From: Bdellovibrio bacteriovorus
Lineage (GTDB): Bacteria; Bdellovibrionota; Bdellovibrionia; Bdellovibrionales; Bdellovibrionaceae
DNA: 64,000 nucleotides
Reading direction: 5' to 3'
Assembly: GCF_001592755.1 (NCBI RefSeq)
Contig: NZ_LUKF01000003.1
Coordinates: 124,001-188,000 of the forward strand
Shown here: positions 7,611-14,951 of the stretch, piece after piece
Position numbering within the stretch: the stretch's first letter is position 1
Layout of the letters: each line of letters starts with the position of its first letter
Notes under the pieces: model-generated
What the model was told of the DNA's origin: nothing
Database searches by the model: none
The model's input: the letters and a program-made list of their open reading frames with translations, nothing else
Made by a program: the position numbers and the translations under genes

Positions 7611-8138
7611 ATGAATAAACTTTTTTGGCTCGATATGGAGATGACAGGTCTCGATGTCGAAAAAGAAGTGATCATCGAAGTTGCAGCCATCGTGACAGAC
7701 CTTAATTTCAAAGAGCTAGACACATTTGAAACTGTCGTTAAACAACCGCAAAAATATTTGGACAATATGGACGCTTGGAATACCGAGCACCACAAGAAGT
7801 CCGGCCTGACGGCGAAAGTTCCATTCGGTATGGAGCCAGATCAAGTCGAAGCCAAACTTGTCGATATGGTGAAAAAGCATTTCCCCGATCCCAAAGACCG
7901 CCCGATCCTTGCGGGAAATTCGATCATGCAAGATCGTCTTTTCATCGACAAATACATGAAAGATCTTGCGCCTCGCCTGCACTATCGCATGGTGGATGTG
8001 TCGTCTTGGAAAGTGATCATCAATAACAAGTTCAACTACGTTTATCAAAAGGCGAACAAGCATCGCGCCCTTGATGATATCCGCGAGAGCATCCAAGAGC
8101 TGCGCGCTTATTGCGATAAAATGACTTTCAATAAATAG
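7611..8138 (+). CDS. orn: Oligoribonuclease
   Basis: 175 residues from ATG 7611, chosen over the in-frame ATG at 7587 because AGGA lies 7 nt upstream and the family starts here (MNKLFWLDMEMTGLD). It is a DEDDh 3'-5' exoribonuclease: the first D/E pair is in LDMEMTGLD, Asp in GNSIMQDRLFIDKY, and His/Asp in HRALDDI. It degrades 2-5 nt RNAs and linear pGpG in the cytoplasm, so it ends RNA turnover and c-di-GMP breakdown, which matters in an organism rich in c-di-GMP signalling. Single gene with its own terminator. Confidence 0.9.
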   Translation: MNKLFWLDMEMTGLDVEKEVIIEVAAIVTDLNFKELDTFETVVKQPQKYLDNMDAWNTEHHKKSGLTAKVPFGMEPDQVEAKLVDMVKKHFPDPKDRPILAGNSIMQDRLFIDKYMKDLAPRLHYRMVDVSSWKVIINNKFNYVYQKANKHRALDDIRESIQELRAYCDKMTFNK

Positions 8139-8148
8139 ATTCTTAAAG

Positions 8149-8173
8149 GCCTCTGCATCCCAGAGGCTTTTTT
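8149..8173 (+). terminator. Terminator of orn
   Basis: GCCTCTG (8149-8155), loop CATCC, CAGAGGC (8161-8167), then six T. This is a typical intrinsic terminator 10 nt after the orn stop. Confidence 0.85.
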
Positions 8174-8242
8174 CATTTTCAAAGCCTGACTTTGCACGGA
8201 GTTTCACCGTGACAAATAAAAGGCCAACACCTTATATAAATC

Positions 8243-9376
8243 ATGCCTCAGAAAAACGAAGAATCTAACGACACCGCTTTTAAAAACTGGATCAATGAAG
8301 CTTTAGTCAAACGCATGGCGAAGCACATCTCTCATCATTACCCTGCGTTCGACGAAAAAGCTTTTATCAAACTCAGTCACAAACTGCCCAATCTCGAGTT
8401 AAAGCCGCGCATGCGTTTGATCTGCGACTTTTTAAAAACTCATCTTCCCGAAGACTATAATAAAGCTTTGGCAATCTTGTTAAAGGCAACGACGAAGCCG
8501 GCCCCCGGTGTAACCGCAATGAAAGGTTTTGATCTTTGGGCCTTCACGGAATACGTGCATCGTTACGGCCTTAAAGACTTCGAAGAATCCATGAAGGCGC
8601 TGCACACCTTCACCGAACTTTTCACCGCCGAATTCGCGATTCGCCCGTTCCTGATCCACGAAGAAAAAAGAACGCTCAAAGTTTTGCACAAGTGGAGCAA
8701 AGACAAAAACCACCACGTCCGTCGTTTGGTCTCAGAGGGCTCTCGCCCACGCTTACCTTGGGGCGAGCAACTAAAAAGTTTTATCAAAGATCCAACGCCC
8801 ACCATCGAACTTTTGGATAAGTTAAAATACGACGACGAACTTTACGTCCGCAAATCCGTCGCTAATCATCTTAATGACATCTCTAAAGATCATCCAGACA
8901 TCGCTGTCAAAGTGGCAGCCCGATGGTTGAAAGAGGCACCCGCCAAGCACAAAGAAAAAATCGAATGGATCGTACGCCACGCCCTTAGAACTTTGCTAAA
9001 AAAAGGAAACGCCGACGCCTTAAAGCTTCTAGGCTATGAAAACAAAGGCAAAGTCCAAATCAAAAATTTACTCTTGGTAAGTGATAACGTAAAAATCGGC
9101 AGCCACCTAGAATTCTCATTCGACGTAGCCAGCACCGAAGCCGCCCAAATCATGGTCGATTACTTAATCCACCACAAAAAAGCCAACGGCGGAACCAGCC
9201 CCAAAGTTTTCAAACTGACAACGAAAACAATGAAACACAAAGAAGTGATAGCGATAAAAAAGAAACACTCTTTCAAACCAATCACAACAAGAGTGTACTA
9301 TCCAGGAACCCACTACCTAGAAATCATGGTGAACGGAAAACTTCTAGCGAAGATCCCCTTCACTCTAAAAAAATAA
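8243..9376 (+). CDS. AlkC/AlkD-type DNA alkylation repair protein with C-terminal Ig-like domain
   Basis: 377 residues. Residues about 1-265 form a HEAT-like all-helical repeat of the AlkC/AlkD glycosylase superfamily (for example RRLVSEGSRPRLPWG and YVRKSVANHLNDISKDHP, which are signature segments). Residues about 275-377 are a beta-rich domain like the Ig-fold extension described for part of the AlkC family. The expected role is excision of N3- or N7-alkylated purines without base flipping. A -35 GTGACA and a TATATA -10 lie within 5 nt of the ATG, so translation may start without a leader. It ends in an intrinsic terminator. Family call good; the exact subtype is inferred. Confidence 0.82.
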   Translation: MPQKNEESNDTAFKNWINEALVKRMAKHISHHYPAFDEKAFIKLSHKLPNLELKPRMRLICDFLKTHLPEDYNKALAILLKATTKPAPGVTAMKGFDLWAFTEYVHRYGLKDFEESMKALHTFTELFTAEFAIRPFLIHEEKRTLKVLHKWSKDKNHHVRRLVSEGSRPRLPWGEQLKSFIKDPTPTIELLDKLKYDDELYVRKSVANHLNDISKDHPDIAVKVAARWLKEAPAKHKEKIEWIVRHALRTLLKKGNADALKLLGYENKGKVQIKNLLLVSDNVKIGSHLEFSFDVASTEAAQIMVDYLIHHKKANGGTSPKVFKLTTKTMKHKEVIAIKKKHSFKPITTRVYYPGTHYLEIMVNGKLLAKIPFTLKK

Positions 9377-9381
9377 AAAAA

Positions 9382-9405
9382 GGGAGCCAGTAAAGCTCCC
9401 TTTTT
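9382..9405 (+). terminator. Terminator of the AlkC-like gene
   Basis: GGGAGC (9382-9387), loop CAGTAAA, GCTCCC (9395-9400), then five T, directly after the stop codon. Confidence 0.85.
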
Positions 9406-9510
9406 CAATTCAAAAAAATCACCAGCACACAAAATGCAACGAGGACCATCGCTTTCGCTAGATCCTCGTAATTGAACCCCTTTGTCCGTAACCAAACAAA
9501 GGAGTCCGAT

Positions 9511-9621
9511 ATGCGTAAACACAAGTTACGTATTCTTCGGCAGATTCTAGCAATAACTAAAGCAATGCTAGTGATAATTCTGCTAATCCTGACAATCCTA
9601 GCAAAGCTAAAAGTAATTTAA
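9511..9621 (+). CDS. 36-residue hydrophobic peptide (possible small toxin-like membrane peptide)
   Basis: ATG 9511 follows a perfect ribosome binding site AAAGGAG with 6 nt spacing. The peptide has a basic head (MRKHKLRILRQ), one long hydrophobic helix (AMLVIILLILTILA) and a basic tail ending KLKVI. Size and charge pattern resemble type I toxin peptides and small membrane regulators. The stretch just upstream on the other strand also encodes a hydrophobic C-terminal peptide in one frame, so antisense transcription is possible. No homologue is recognised; expression is unproven. Confidence 0.4.
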   Translation: MRKHKLRILRQILAITKAMLVIILLILTILAKLKVI

Positions 9622-9860
9622 AGAGTCCCTTTGAAGCTCCACCAACTGTACAAACAGTGACTGAAGGACCAAGGTCGGGACTAAAAATCCACGAGACAAA
9701 GCCTTTTCAAGGAACGAAGACTCTAGCGAAAGCACCATCTCAAAAAAAAGCGGCGCAAAGCCGCCAGATCCCAAAACAAAAAATGACCAAAAAAGCTTTC
9801 AACAGCAAAGAAGAAGTCGTTTCCCTAATACCATCACCGAAACTAACGGCACAATCTCCA
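9622..9860. other. Gene-poor region with a minus-strand terminator
   Basis: No convincing gene. An open frame of 73 codons from a GTG at 9657 has no ribosome binding site and poor codon bias. On the minus strand, GGCGGC-TTTGC-GCCGC followed by eight T (9742-9765) is a good terminator facing away from ahcY. Confidence 0.4.
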
Positions 9861-10040
9861 GCCTTGCTGACGAGGTAGGAGGATGGCGAGCGGCAGAACC
9901 GAGTTCCGCAGCGCCCGACACTCCAACCCAGCAATCAGAAGACAAAAGAAAAAAGAAAAGGGAGTCTACAAGAGACTCCCTTAGCGCGAGGACTGTCCGA
10001 GCGTTCGCCGCTCGCCATCCTCCTACCTCGCCAGCAAGGC
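9861..10040. repeat. MITE-like element with 35-bp terminal inverted repeats
   Basis: Positions 9861-9895 and 10006-10040 are inverted copies of the same 35 bases with one mismatch (9870 against 10031); the core includes CGAGGTAGGAGGATGGCGAG. They enclose 110 bp, so the whole unit is 180 bp. It starts 8 nt after the ahcY stop. The 110-bp core includes the ahcY terminator. I could not find a clear target duplication. It may be a miniature transposable element or a large palindromic RNA structure. Confidence 0.55.
9943..9980 (-). terminator. Terminator downstream of ahcY
   Basis: On the minus strand, GGGAGTCT, a 5-nt loop and AGACTCCC (9960-9980) are followed by a T-rich run. It lies about 70 nt after the ahcY stop, inside the inverted-repeat element. 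Confidence 0.75.
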
Positions 10041-10047
10041 GGGTCGA

Positions 10048-11451
10048 TTAGTAACGATAGTGTTCCGGCTTGAAAGGCCCATTAGGAGAAGTATGAAGAT
10101 ACTTAGCCTGTTTAGAAGAAAGCTTAGTCAACTTCACTCCTAGTTTGTCTAGGTGAAGCGCCGCCACTTTTTCATCAAGGTGCTTAGGCAAGCGGTAAAC
10201 AGAGATCTCTTGGTACTTATCACGGTTCGTGAAAAGCTCCATTTGAGCCAACACTTGGTTCGTGAATGAGTTACTCATTACGAAGCTTGGGTGACCTGTT
10301 GCACAGCCCAAGTTCACCAAGCGACCTTTTGCAAGAACGATCACTTGACGACCGTTTTTCAAAGTGTGGATGTCCACTTGTGGTTTCACTTCACGAACTT
10401 TTGAGTTCTTGTTCAACCAAGCCATATCGATTTCGATATCGAAGTGACCGATGTTGCACACGATCGCGTTGTTTTTCATCATGTTGAAGTGTTTGTCAGT
10501 GATGATGTCGCAGCAACCAGTTGCTGTTACGAAGATGTCAGCGATTTTCGCTGCTTCTTCCATCGTCGTCACTTCGAAACCTTCCATTGCCGCTTGCAAT
10601 GCACAGATAGGATCGATTTCAGTGATAAGAACGCGAGCACCCAATCCACGAAGAGAGTGTGCAGAACCTTTACCGACGTCGCCGTAACCAGCAACTACGC
10701 AGATTTTACCAGCAACCATCACGTCCGTCGCACGTTTGATACCGTCCGCCAAAGACTCACGGCAACCGTAAAGATTGTCGAATTTAGATTTAGTGACAGA
10801 GTCATTGATGTTGATCGCAGGAACTTTCAACTTGCCGTTCTTAAGAAGAACTTCAAGGTTGTGCACGCCTGTTGTTGTTTCTTCTGAGATACCGATGATT
10901 TTCTTCATCTCTTTTGCGAAACGTGGCTCGTGCATCATGTTTGTAAGGTCACCACCGTCATCAAGAATCATGTTGAAGCCTTCCTTGCCCCAACCTACGA
11001 TAGTTTGTTCGATACACCAGTTGAACTCTTCTTCAGTCAAACCTTTCCATGCAAACACAGGGATGCCGGCTGCTGCGATCGCAACTGCCGCGTGATCTTG
11101 TGTCGAGAAGATATTGCAAGAAGACCAACGAACTTCCGCACCCAACTCTACAAGAGTTTCGATAAGAACCGCTGTTTGGATTGTCATGTGAAGGCAACCA
11201 GAAATGCGCGCGCCTTTCAATGGTTGTTGTTTTTTAAATTCTTTACGAACGGCCATCAAACCTGGCATTTCAGTTTCAGCGATCTTGATTTCTTCGCGGC
11301 CCCATTTAGCCAACTTTTCGAAGACTTCTGGATTTTCCATCGCCTCTTTGCAAACTTTAAAGTCGCCAGAGATAGTTTTTGCAGCTGGTTTAGCTGCTGC
11401 TTTAGCATTTTTTTTCATTGCGGATTTCCCGTTTGTTGTCGTTAGTGACAT
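10048..11451 (-). CDS. ahcY: Adenosylhomocysteinase
   Basis: 467 residues from ATG 11451 (AGAGGAAACTC upstream; an in-frame start at 11484 lacks one). It hydrolyses S-adenosylhomocysteine to adenosine and homocysteine with bound NAD, recycling the by-product of methylation in the cytoplasm. Visible marks are the N-terminal substrate domain ([18 protein letters not shown]), the NAD loop ([12 protein letters not shown]), GCCDIIT, the C-terminal [17 protein letters not shown], and the end [16 protein letters not shown]...PFKPEHYRY. The first 30 residues are a Lys/Ala-rich extension not usual in the family. It is a single gene; two palindromic repeats lie in its leader. Confidence 0.96.
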   Translation of the reverse strand: MSLTTTNGKSAMKKNAKAAAKPAAKTISGDFKVCKEAMENPEVFEKLAKWGREEIKIAETEMPGLMAVRKEFKKQQPLKGARISGCLHMTIQTAVLIETLVELGAEVRWSSCNIFSTQDHAAVAIAAAGIPVFAWKGLTEEEFNWCIEQTIVGWGKEGFNMILDDGGDLTNMMHEPRFAKEMKKIIGISEETTTGVHNLEVLLKNGKLKVPAININDSVTKSKFDNLYGCRESLADGIKRATDVMVAGKICVVAGYGDVGKGSAHSLRGLGARVLITEIDPICALQAAMEGFEVTTMEEAAKIADIFVTATGCCDIITDKHFNMMKNNAIVCNIGHFDIEIDMAWLNKNSKVREVKPQVDIHTLKNGRQVIVLAKGRLVNLGCATGHPSFVMSNSFTNQVLAQMELFTNRDKYQEISVYRLPKHLDEKVAALHLDKLGVKLTKLSSKQAKYLHTSPNGPFKPEHYRY

Positions 11452-11486
11452 TGAGTTTCCTCTTGTTAGTTTATAAAAAATCAAAA

Positions 11487-11535
11487 GTTGCTTCAGCCTA
11501 CGCGACCAGGCGCTTCGGCTCTACCGGCTAACGCC
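11487..11535 (-). repeat. Palindromic repeat, copy 1 (between map and ahcY)
   Basis: Shares the frame AGCCGG.AGAGC ... GGCTGAAGCA.C (minus strand) with copies at 11542-11591 and 24913-24959. The central stem is CGC/GCG here and differs in sequence from the other copies while keeping pairing. It lies in the 5' leader of ahcY. Confidence 0.5.
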
Positions 11536-11541
11536 GAAGAA

Positions 11542-11591
11542 GCTGCTTCAGCTTCCGCGACTTCTGTCGCCCAGCTCTGCCGGCTGCCGCC
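11542..11591 (-). repeat. Palindromic repeat, copy 2 (right after the map stop)
   Basis: Minus-strand consensus GGCGG.AGCCGGCAGAGC then central hairpin GCGAC-AGAA-GTCGC, then GAAGCTGAAGCAGC. It begins 2 nt after the map stop codon. Tandem with copy 1. Confidence 0.6.
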
Positions 11592-11592
11592 G

Positions 11593-12357
11593 TTACGGTA
11601 AAGTCAAAATTTCGTAACCAGTATCCGTCACAAGAACGGTATGTTCAAACTGTGCGGATAATAGACCATCTGCGGTATGATAATATTTGATCGAAGAGCC
11701 GGTAATATCAAACTCCACGATTTCATCTGTACCTTGGTTTACCATGGGCTCGACAGTGATGCAGTGGAAAGGAACAAGGCGCTCGCCTTTGCCTTTTTTA
11801 CCGTAAGACGGAACGAAGGGTTCGTCGTGGAAGGTACGGCCGACACCGTGACCGCCAATCTCTTTCACGGTTGTGTAGCCCTTGCGAGTCACGTACTTGT
11901 GAGTTTCAAAGCCGATATCGCCGGTAAAGCCGCCAGGTCTGATTGTTTCAATACCAATATCGCGAGCCATGCGGGCAGTTTCAATCAGGTCCTTGGCATC
12001 TTCTGAGACGTTTCCGATGGCATACATCTTTGATGTATCACCGAAGAAACCATCAATCCAAGCTGTGACATCGACGTTGATGATATCGCCTTCTTTAAGG
12101 ATGGTCTTATCGTCGGGAACCCCGTGACAAACAACTTCGTTCACAGAGGTACAAGTGTACTTAGGATAGCCGTGATAACCCAGACACGCAGACTTAGCGC
12201 CTTTTGTGAGCATGAAATCATTGGCAAGCAGATCGATTTCATTCGTCGTGATCCCCGCTTTTACGTACTTATCCAGATACGTCAAAGTATCGGCAGCGAT
12301 ACGGCAGGCACGGGTCATTTTTTTGATTTCTTCTAAAGATAAAGGCTTAATTCCCAT
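11593..12357 (-). CDS. map: Methionine aminopeptidase, type I
   Basis: 254 residues from ATG 12357 (MGIKPLSLEEIKKM). It removes the initiator Met from nascent proteins. The five metal ligands of the pita-bread fold are readable: DVTAWIDGFFGDTS (two Asp), GGHGVGRTFHDEP (His), TVEPMV (Glu) and FEHTVLV (Glu). There is no SecY or adenylate kinase neighbour as in many bacteria. No ribosome binding site precedes the ATG, but an extended -10 (TGCTATATA) stands 8 nt before it, so the mRNA is probably leaderless. An in-frame GTG at 12375 is a weaker alternative. Confidence 0.95.
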   Translation of the reverse strand: MGIKPLSLEEIKKMTRACRIAADTLTYLDKYVKAGITTNEIDLLANDFMLTKGAKSACLGYHGYPKYTCTSVNEVVCHGVPDDKTILKEGDIINVDVTAWIDGFFGDTSKMYAIGNVSEDAKDLIETARMARDIGIETIRPGGFTGDIGFETHKYVTRKGYTTVKEIGGHGVGRTFHDEPFVPSYGKKGKGERLVPFHCITVEPMVNQGTDEIVEFDITGSSIKYYHTADGLLSAQFEHTVLVTDTGYEILTLP

Positions 12358-12365
12358 AGAGGGGA

Positions 12366-12374
12366 TATATAGCA
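12366..12374 (-). promoter_or_regulatory. Extended -10 promoter of map
   Basis: On the minus strand TG-C-TATATA ends 8 nt before the map start codon. There is no good -35, as expected for an extended -10. The start site would fall at or beside the ATG. Confidence 0.45.
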
Positions 12375-12410
12375 CAGAGGCCGGCCCTTGGATAGGCCGT
12401 AAAAAGAGAA

Positions 12411-12435
12411 AAGCCTAGGGGTTACCTAGGCTTTT
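12411..12435 (-). terminator. Terminator of the SWIB protein gene
   Basis: AAGCCTAGG (12411-12419), 5-nt loop, CCTAGGCTT, with a T run on both sides. It is placed after the minus-strand SWIB gene. Confidence 0.8.
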
Positions 12436-12468
12436 TGAATCTAGTTCAGTTTAAACTGACTCTAAGAC

Positions 12469-12855
12469 CTATTTAAGGTGCTTAGAAACCAATTTAGTCA
12501 TATCGAACATAGAAACAGTCGTTTTGCCGCCGAAAACTTCTTTCAATTTAGCGTCAGCATTGATGTTTCTTTTGTTTTTAGAGTCTTGAAGACCGTTCTT
12601 TTTGATGTAAGCCCAAAGTTTTTTAACAACTTCAGTACGTGGAAGTGGAGAAGCACCAACAACTGCTGCCAAAGCTGCAGATGGAGTCAACGCTTTCATG
12701 AATGCAGCGTTTGGTTTACGTTTTGTAGCAGCTTTTTTAGGAGCAGCTTTTTTCGCAGCAGCGGCTTTTTTAGGAGCAGCTTTTTTTGCAGCTTTTTTTG
12801 GAGCAGCTTTTTTAGCTGCAGCTTTCTTAGTAGTAGCTTTCTTAGCTTTCGCCAT
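12469..12855 (-). CDS. SWIB/MDM2 domain protein with histone H1-like tail
   Basis: 128 residues. The first 48 are a Lys/Ala/Pro repeat (units of KKAAPKKAA type) like the C-terminal tail of histone H1. The remaining 80 form a SWIB domain (PLPRTEVVKKLWAYIKKNGLQD, then FDMTKLVSKHLK). SWIB domains are eukaryotic chromatin-remodelling modules that occur in Chlamydia and some predatory or intracellular bacteria. The tail should bind DNA without sequence preference, so a role in nucleoid compaction or transcription is inferred. Ribosome binding site GGAGG is before the ATG. Single gene with its own terminator. Confidence 0.88.
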   Translation of the reverse strand: MAKAKKATTKKAAAKKAAPKKAAKKAAPKKAAAAKKAAPKKAATKRKPNAAFMKALTPSAALAAVVGASPLPRTEVVKKLWAYIKKNGLQDSKNKRNINADAKLKEVFGGKTTVSMFDMTKLVSKHLK

Positions 12856-12981
12856 TTCTAAATTCCTCCGTTAGGTTTTTAGTCTCGTTTATACGAATGA
12901 GCTTAGTGTGTATCTAAGTCGAGGGGTTTGTCCAAAAAAAAATGCAGGCTTTTCATTTTTTTTTGCGCATCTGCTGCGGAA

Positions 12982-13222
12982 ACCCCTCTGAAAAGGCACT
13001 TTTCCCCTCGGGAAATGCGGTTTTCCCCTAGAGAAAACGCCTGATTCCCTAGGAAAAAGGTCGATTTCTCGATGGAAAACCGCTTCTGGACTGCGATTTT
13101 TCGGGGGTGTCCCGATAAGAAACGCATGAGTTTTCAGGCAAGCTTCAAACAAATTCTTCGAGACAAAATGGGTGAAAACACCCATTTCTCCCCTGAAAAA
13201 GAAGCTTCTCCCCTGAACTCCG
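12982..13222. repeat. Degenerate 21-22 bp palindromic repeats upstream of the J-domain gene
   Basis: At least five imperfect copies of a motif like TTTTCCCCTNGGGAAAA occur at a spacing of about 21-22 bp between 12982 and 13080, each nearly self-complementary. Two further half copies (TTCTCCCCTGAA) lie at 13180-13220 inside the next gene. On the minus strand the same array encodes a run of seven-residue repeats in one frame. It could be an operator array or a degenerate minisatellite. Confidence 0.45.
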
Positions 13223-13533
13223 ACCCGGCTCACATGGCTTTTTTGCTTGGTCAAATCAACCGTTTAGAATTTCAAACGCGCCGAGGACACTACCCGCAAC
13301 CGAAAGTTCGTCCACAAAGAAAGGCGCACAACTTCACACCTTCGCAAAAACTTGCTTATGAGTTCATGAAGACCTGGGTGCATGACTTGCACGAGGGATT
13401 TACTGCTACCGAACTTAAGAAGGCCTTTCGCCAAGCGGCCCTTGCTCTTCACCCGGATCATGGTGGAAATACGCAGCAATTCTTAGAGCTCAAAGCGCAT
13501 TACCAGACCTTGCGCGAACTCGTCTCACCCTAG
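13126..13533 (+). CDS. J-domain protein (DnaJ-like, C-terminal J domain)
   Basis: 135 residues from ATG 13126; an upstream in-frame ATG at 13072 lies in the repeat array and is less likely. The first 70 residues are a polar region without a clear fold. The last 65 are a J domain with helix II (ATELKKAFRQAALALHPDHGG) and the invariant HPD. A J domain at the C-terminus with no zinc finger marks a specialised co-chaperone that would stimulate the ATPase of an Hsp70 for one client. Its Hsp70 may be the DnaK at 36373. The client is unknown. Confidence 0.75.
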   Translation: MSFQASFKQILRDKMGENTHFSPEKEASPLNSDPAHMAFLLGQINRLEFQTRRGHYPQPKVRPQRKAHNFTPSQKLAYEFMKTWVHDLHEGFTATELKKAFRQAALALHPDHGGNTQQFLELKAHYQTLRELVSP

Positions 13534-13626
13534 GTCGGTCAAATTTTTATTACAATTCTGAAATAGCTTAAGCCGTTTTTGTTTATACCCGAAAAGCAAA
13601 ATGAGACAAAACGGAAGTACGGCACC

Positions 13627-14892
13627 ATGTATGACTTAGAGTTTACGTCAGAAGATGCATATAATAAGAGGATCACCTATTTCAAGGTGATCTACTTCAT
13701 TGGTATTGCTGTCTCGTTCGTCTACCTCGTTAAGTTCAACTTCGAATACAAAACCAGCGAATACAACTCTGTCTTAATCCCAATGTGGCTGATCTATGCT
13801 TTATTGCCTCCCCTTGTACTGAAGACCTCAAAGAATTATCTGCTCTCAGCCCTGACCCTGAGCCTTTGTTCTGCTTCGATCGTCGCTTACTTATTATATA
13901 CCGCTGGCGGAGGAGACGCCCCGGGGGTCTTCTGGTTAGCGGCGATTCCCTTGGTGATGGGTATTCTGATGGGGCTCCCAGGAGCTGTGACGGGATACTT
14001 TATCGTTTCCGGGATCATCCTGTTTTATTGGTATTTAAAGGCAAAAGGCCTTGGGCCCAATGTCATTGAAGAATACGGCGATTACGGTAAAGAGAAACTT
14101 TTTAACCTGGTCACCTTCCTGATCTTCTCATGCTTCACCACCCATCAATATATTATGGGCGAAGAACGTTTCATGAAGCGTTTGATGGAAAAGAACCTCG
14201 ATATTGAAAACCTCTTGAGAGTCCTGATCCACGATATCGCAAACACTTTGTCTTCGATGACTTACAATCTGGTTAAAGCCAAAGAGGATCGAGAAAACTT
14301 AAGTTCCCTGGAGTTTGAAAAGATTGAAAAAGCTGTCGACGACATCAACAGCCTGCTTGCTCAAGTTCGACATTTGAAATCGGTGAAGGACGGAAAAGCT
14401 GCTCTGCCTTTAAAGCCTATCTCTTTGACCTTGGTTCTTCATGAGGTCTACGAAAGCACTTTGGATTTAGCTCAGAAAAAAGGAATCAAGCTGTCTTTGG
14501 ATATTTCCCGAGACCGCATGCTGATCAATGGCGAAAAAACCATCCTAAGCAACGTGGTGCTTTTAAACCTACTTAATAACGCCATTAAATTTTCTCATCC
14601 CGGAGATCGCATCGAGCTCAAAGCTTACGCCACGGATTCACAGGTGGTGATTGAGATCCAAGATTATGGCATCGGCATCCCGGCTTCGATCCTGCCTCAG
14701 ATCTTTAACATCAATGCCCAGACTACACGTGCCGGCACCCAAGGGGAAAAAGGGACTGGTTACGGAATGCCGCTAGTTAAAGAGTATTTACAGATGATGG
14801 ACGGCACCATCGAGATCTTTTCGCAAGAAGCCCCTTCACACAGCCAACCTCGCGGCACCAAGGTCGTCTTGACCCTGCCTTTAGCTACGTAA
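13627..14892 (+). CDS. Membrane sensor histidine kinase
   Basis: 421 residues from ATG 13627; a TTG at 13579 gives a longer but unlikely form. Residues about 20-175 carry six or so transmembrane helices with short loops, so the sensor is within the membrane. Residue H202 in LIHDIANTLSS is the phospho-acceptor. The N box is NLLNNAIKFSHPGD, G1 is QDYGIGIP, G2 is KGTGYGMPLV, and the protein ends at the ATPase domain without a receiver. No response regulator is adjacent, so it is an orphan. The cognate regulator could be the lone receiver at 7128, but this is a guess. A hairpin terminator follows. Confidence 0.85.
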   Translation: MYDLEFTSEDAYNKRITYFKVIYFIGIAVSFVYLVKFNFEYKTSEYNSVLIPMWLIYALLPPLVLKTSKNYLLSALTLSLCSASIVAYLLYTAGGGDAPGVFWLAAIPLVMGILMGLPGAVTGYFIVSGIILFYWYLKAKGLGPNVIEEYGDYGKEKLFNLVTFLIFSCFTTHQYIMGEERFMKRLMEKNLDIENLLRVLIHDIANTLSSMTYNLVKAKEDRENLSSLEFEKIEKAVDDINSLLAQVRHLKSVKDGKAALPLKPISLTLVLHEVYESTLDLAQKKGIKLSLDISRDRMLINGEKTILSNVVLLNLLNNAIKFSHPGDRIELKAYATDSQVVIEIQDYGIGIPASILPQIFNINAQTTRAGTQGEKGTGYGMPLVKEYLQMMDGTIEIFSQEAPSHSQPRGTKVVLTLPLAT

Positions 14893-14902
14893 GGCAAAAA
14901 AA

Positions 14903-14930
14903 AGGCTCCCGTTTTGAGAGCCTCTTTCTT
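14903..14930. terminator. Bidirectional terminator between histidine kinase and ettA
   Basis: AGGCTC (14903-14908), 9-nt loop, GAGCCT (14918-14923), with an A run before and a T-rich run after. It serves both convergent genes. Confidence 0.7.
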
Positions 14931-14951
14931 GAAAGTATCTGATATTCAGTC

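Noticed and set aside
9657..9878. 73-codon frame from a GTG
   Set aside because: No ribosome binding site, low-complexity basic product, and a minus-strand terminator lies inside it.
9740..9934. 64-codon minus-strand frame
   Set aside because: It runs through one arm of the inverted-repeat element and ends in the terminator at 9742-9765; not gene-like.
11452..11592. SAH riboswitch in the ahcY leader
   Set aside because: The leader holds two palindromic repeats that also occur at fumC; I see no match to the SAH riboswitch core.
12889..13254. Minus-strand frames across the palindromic repeat array
   Set aside because: Kept as a repeat rather than a gene: heptapeptide periodicity follows from the 21-bp DNA repeats and no ribosome binding site is seen.
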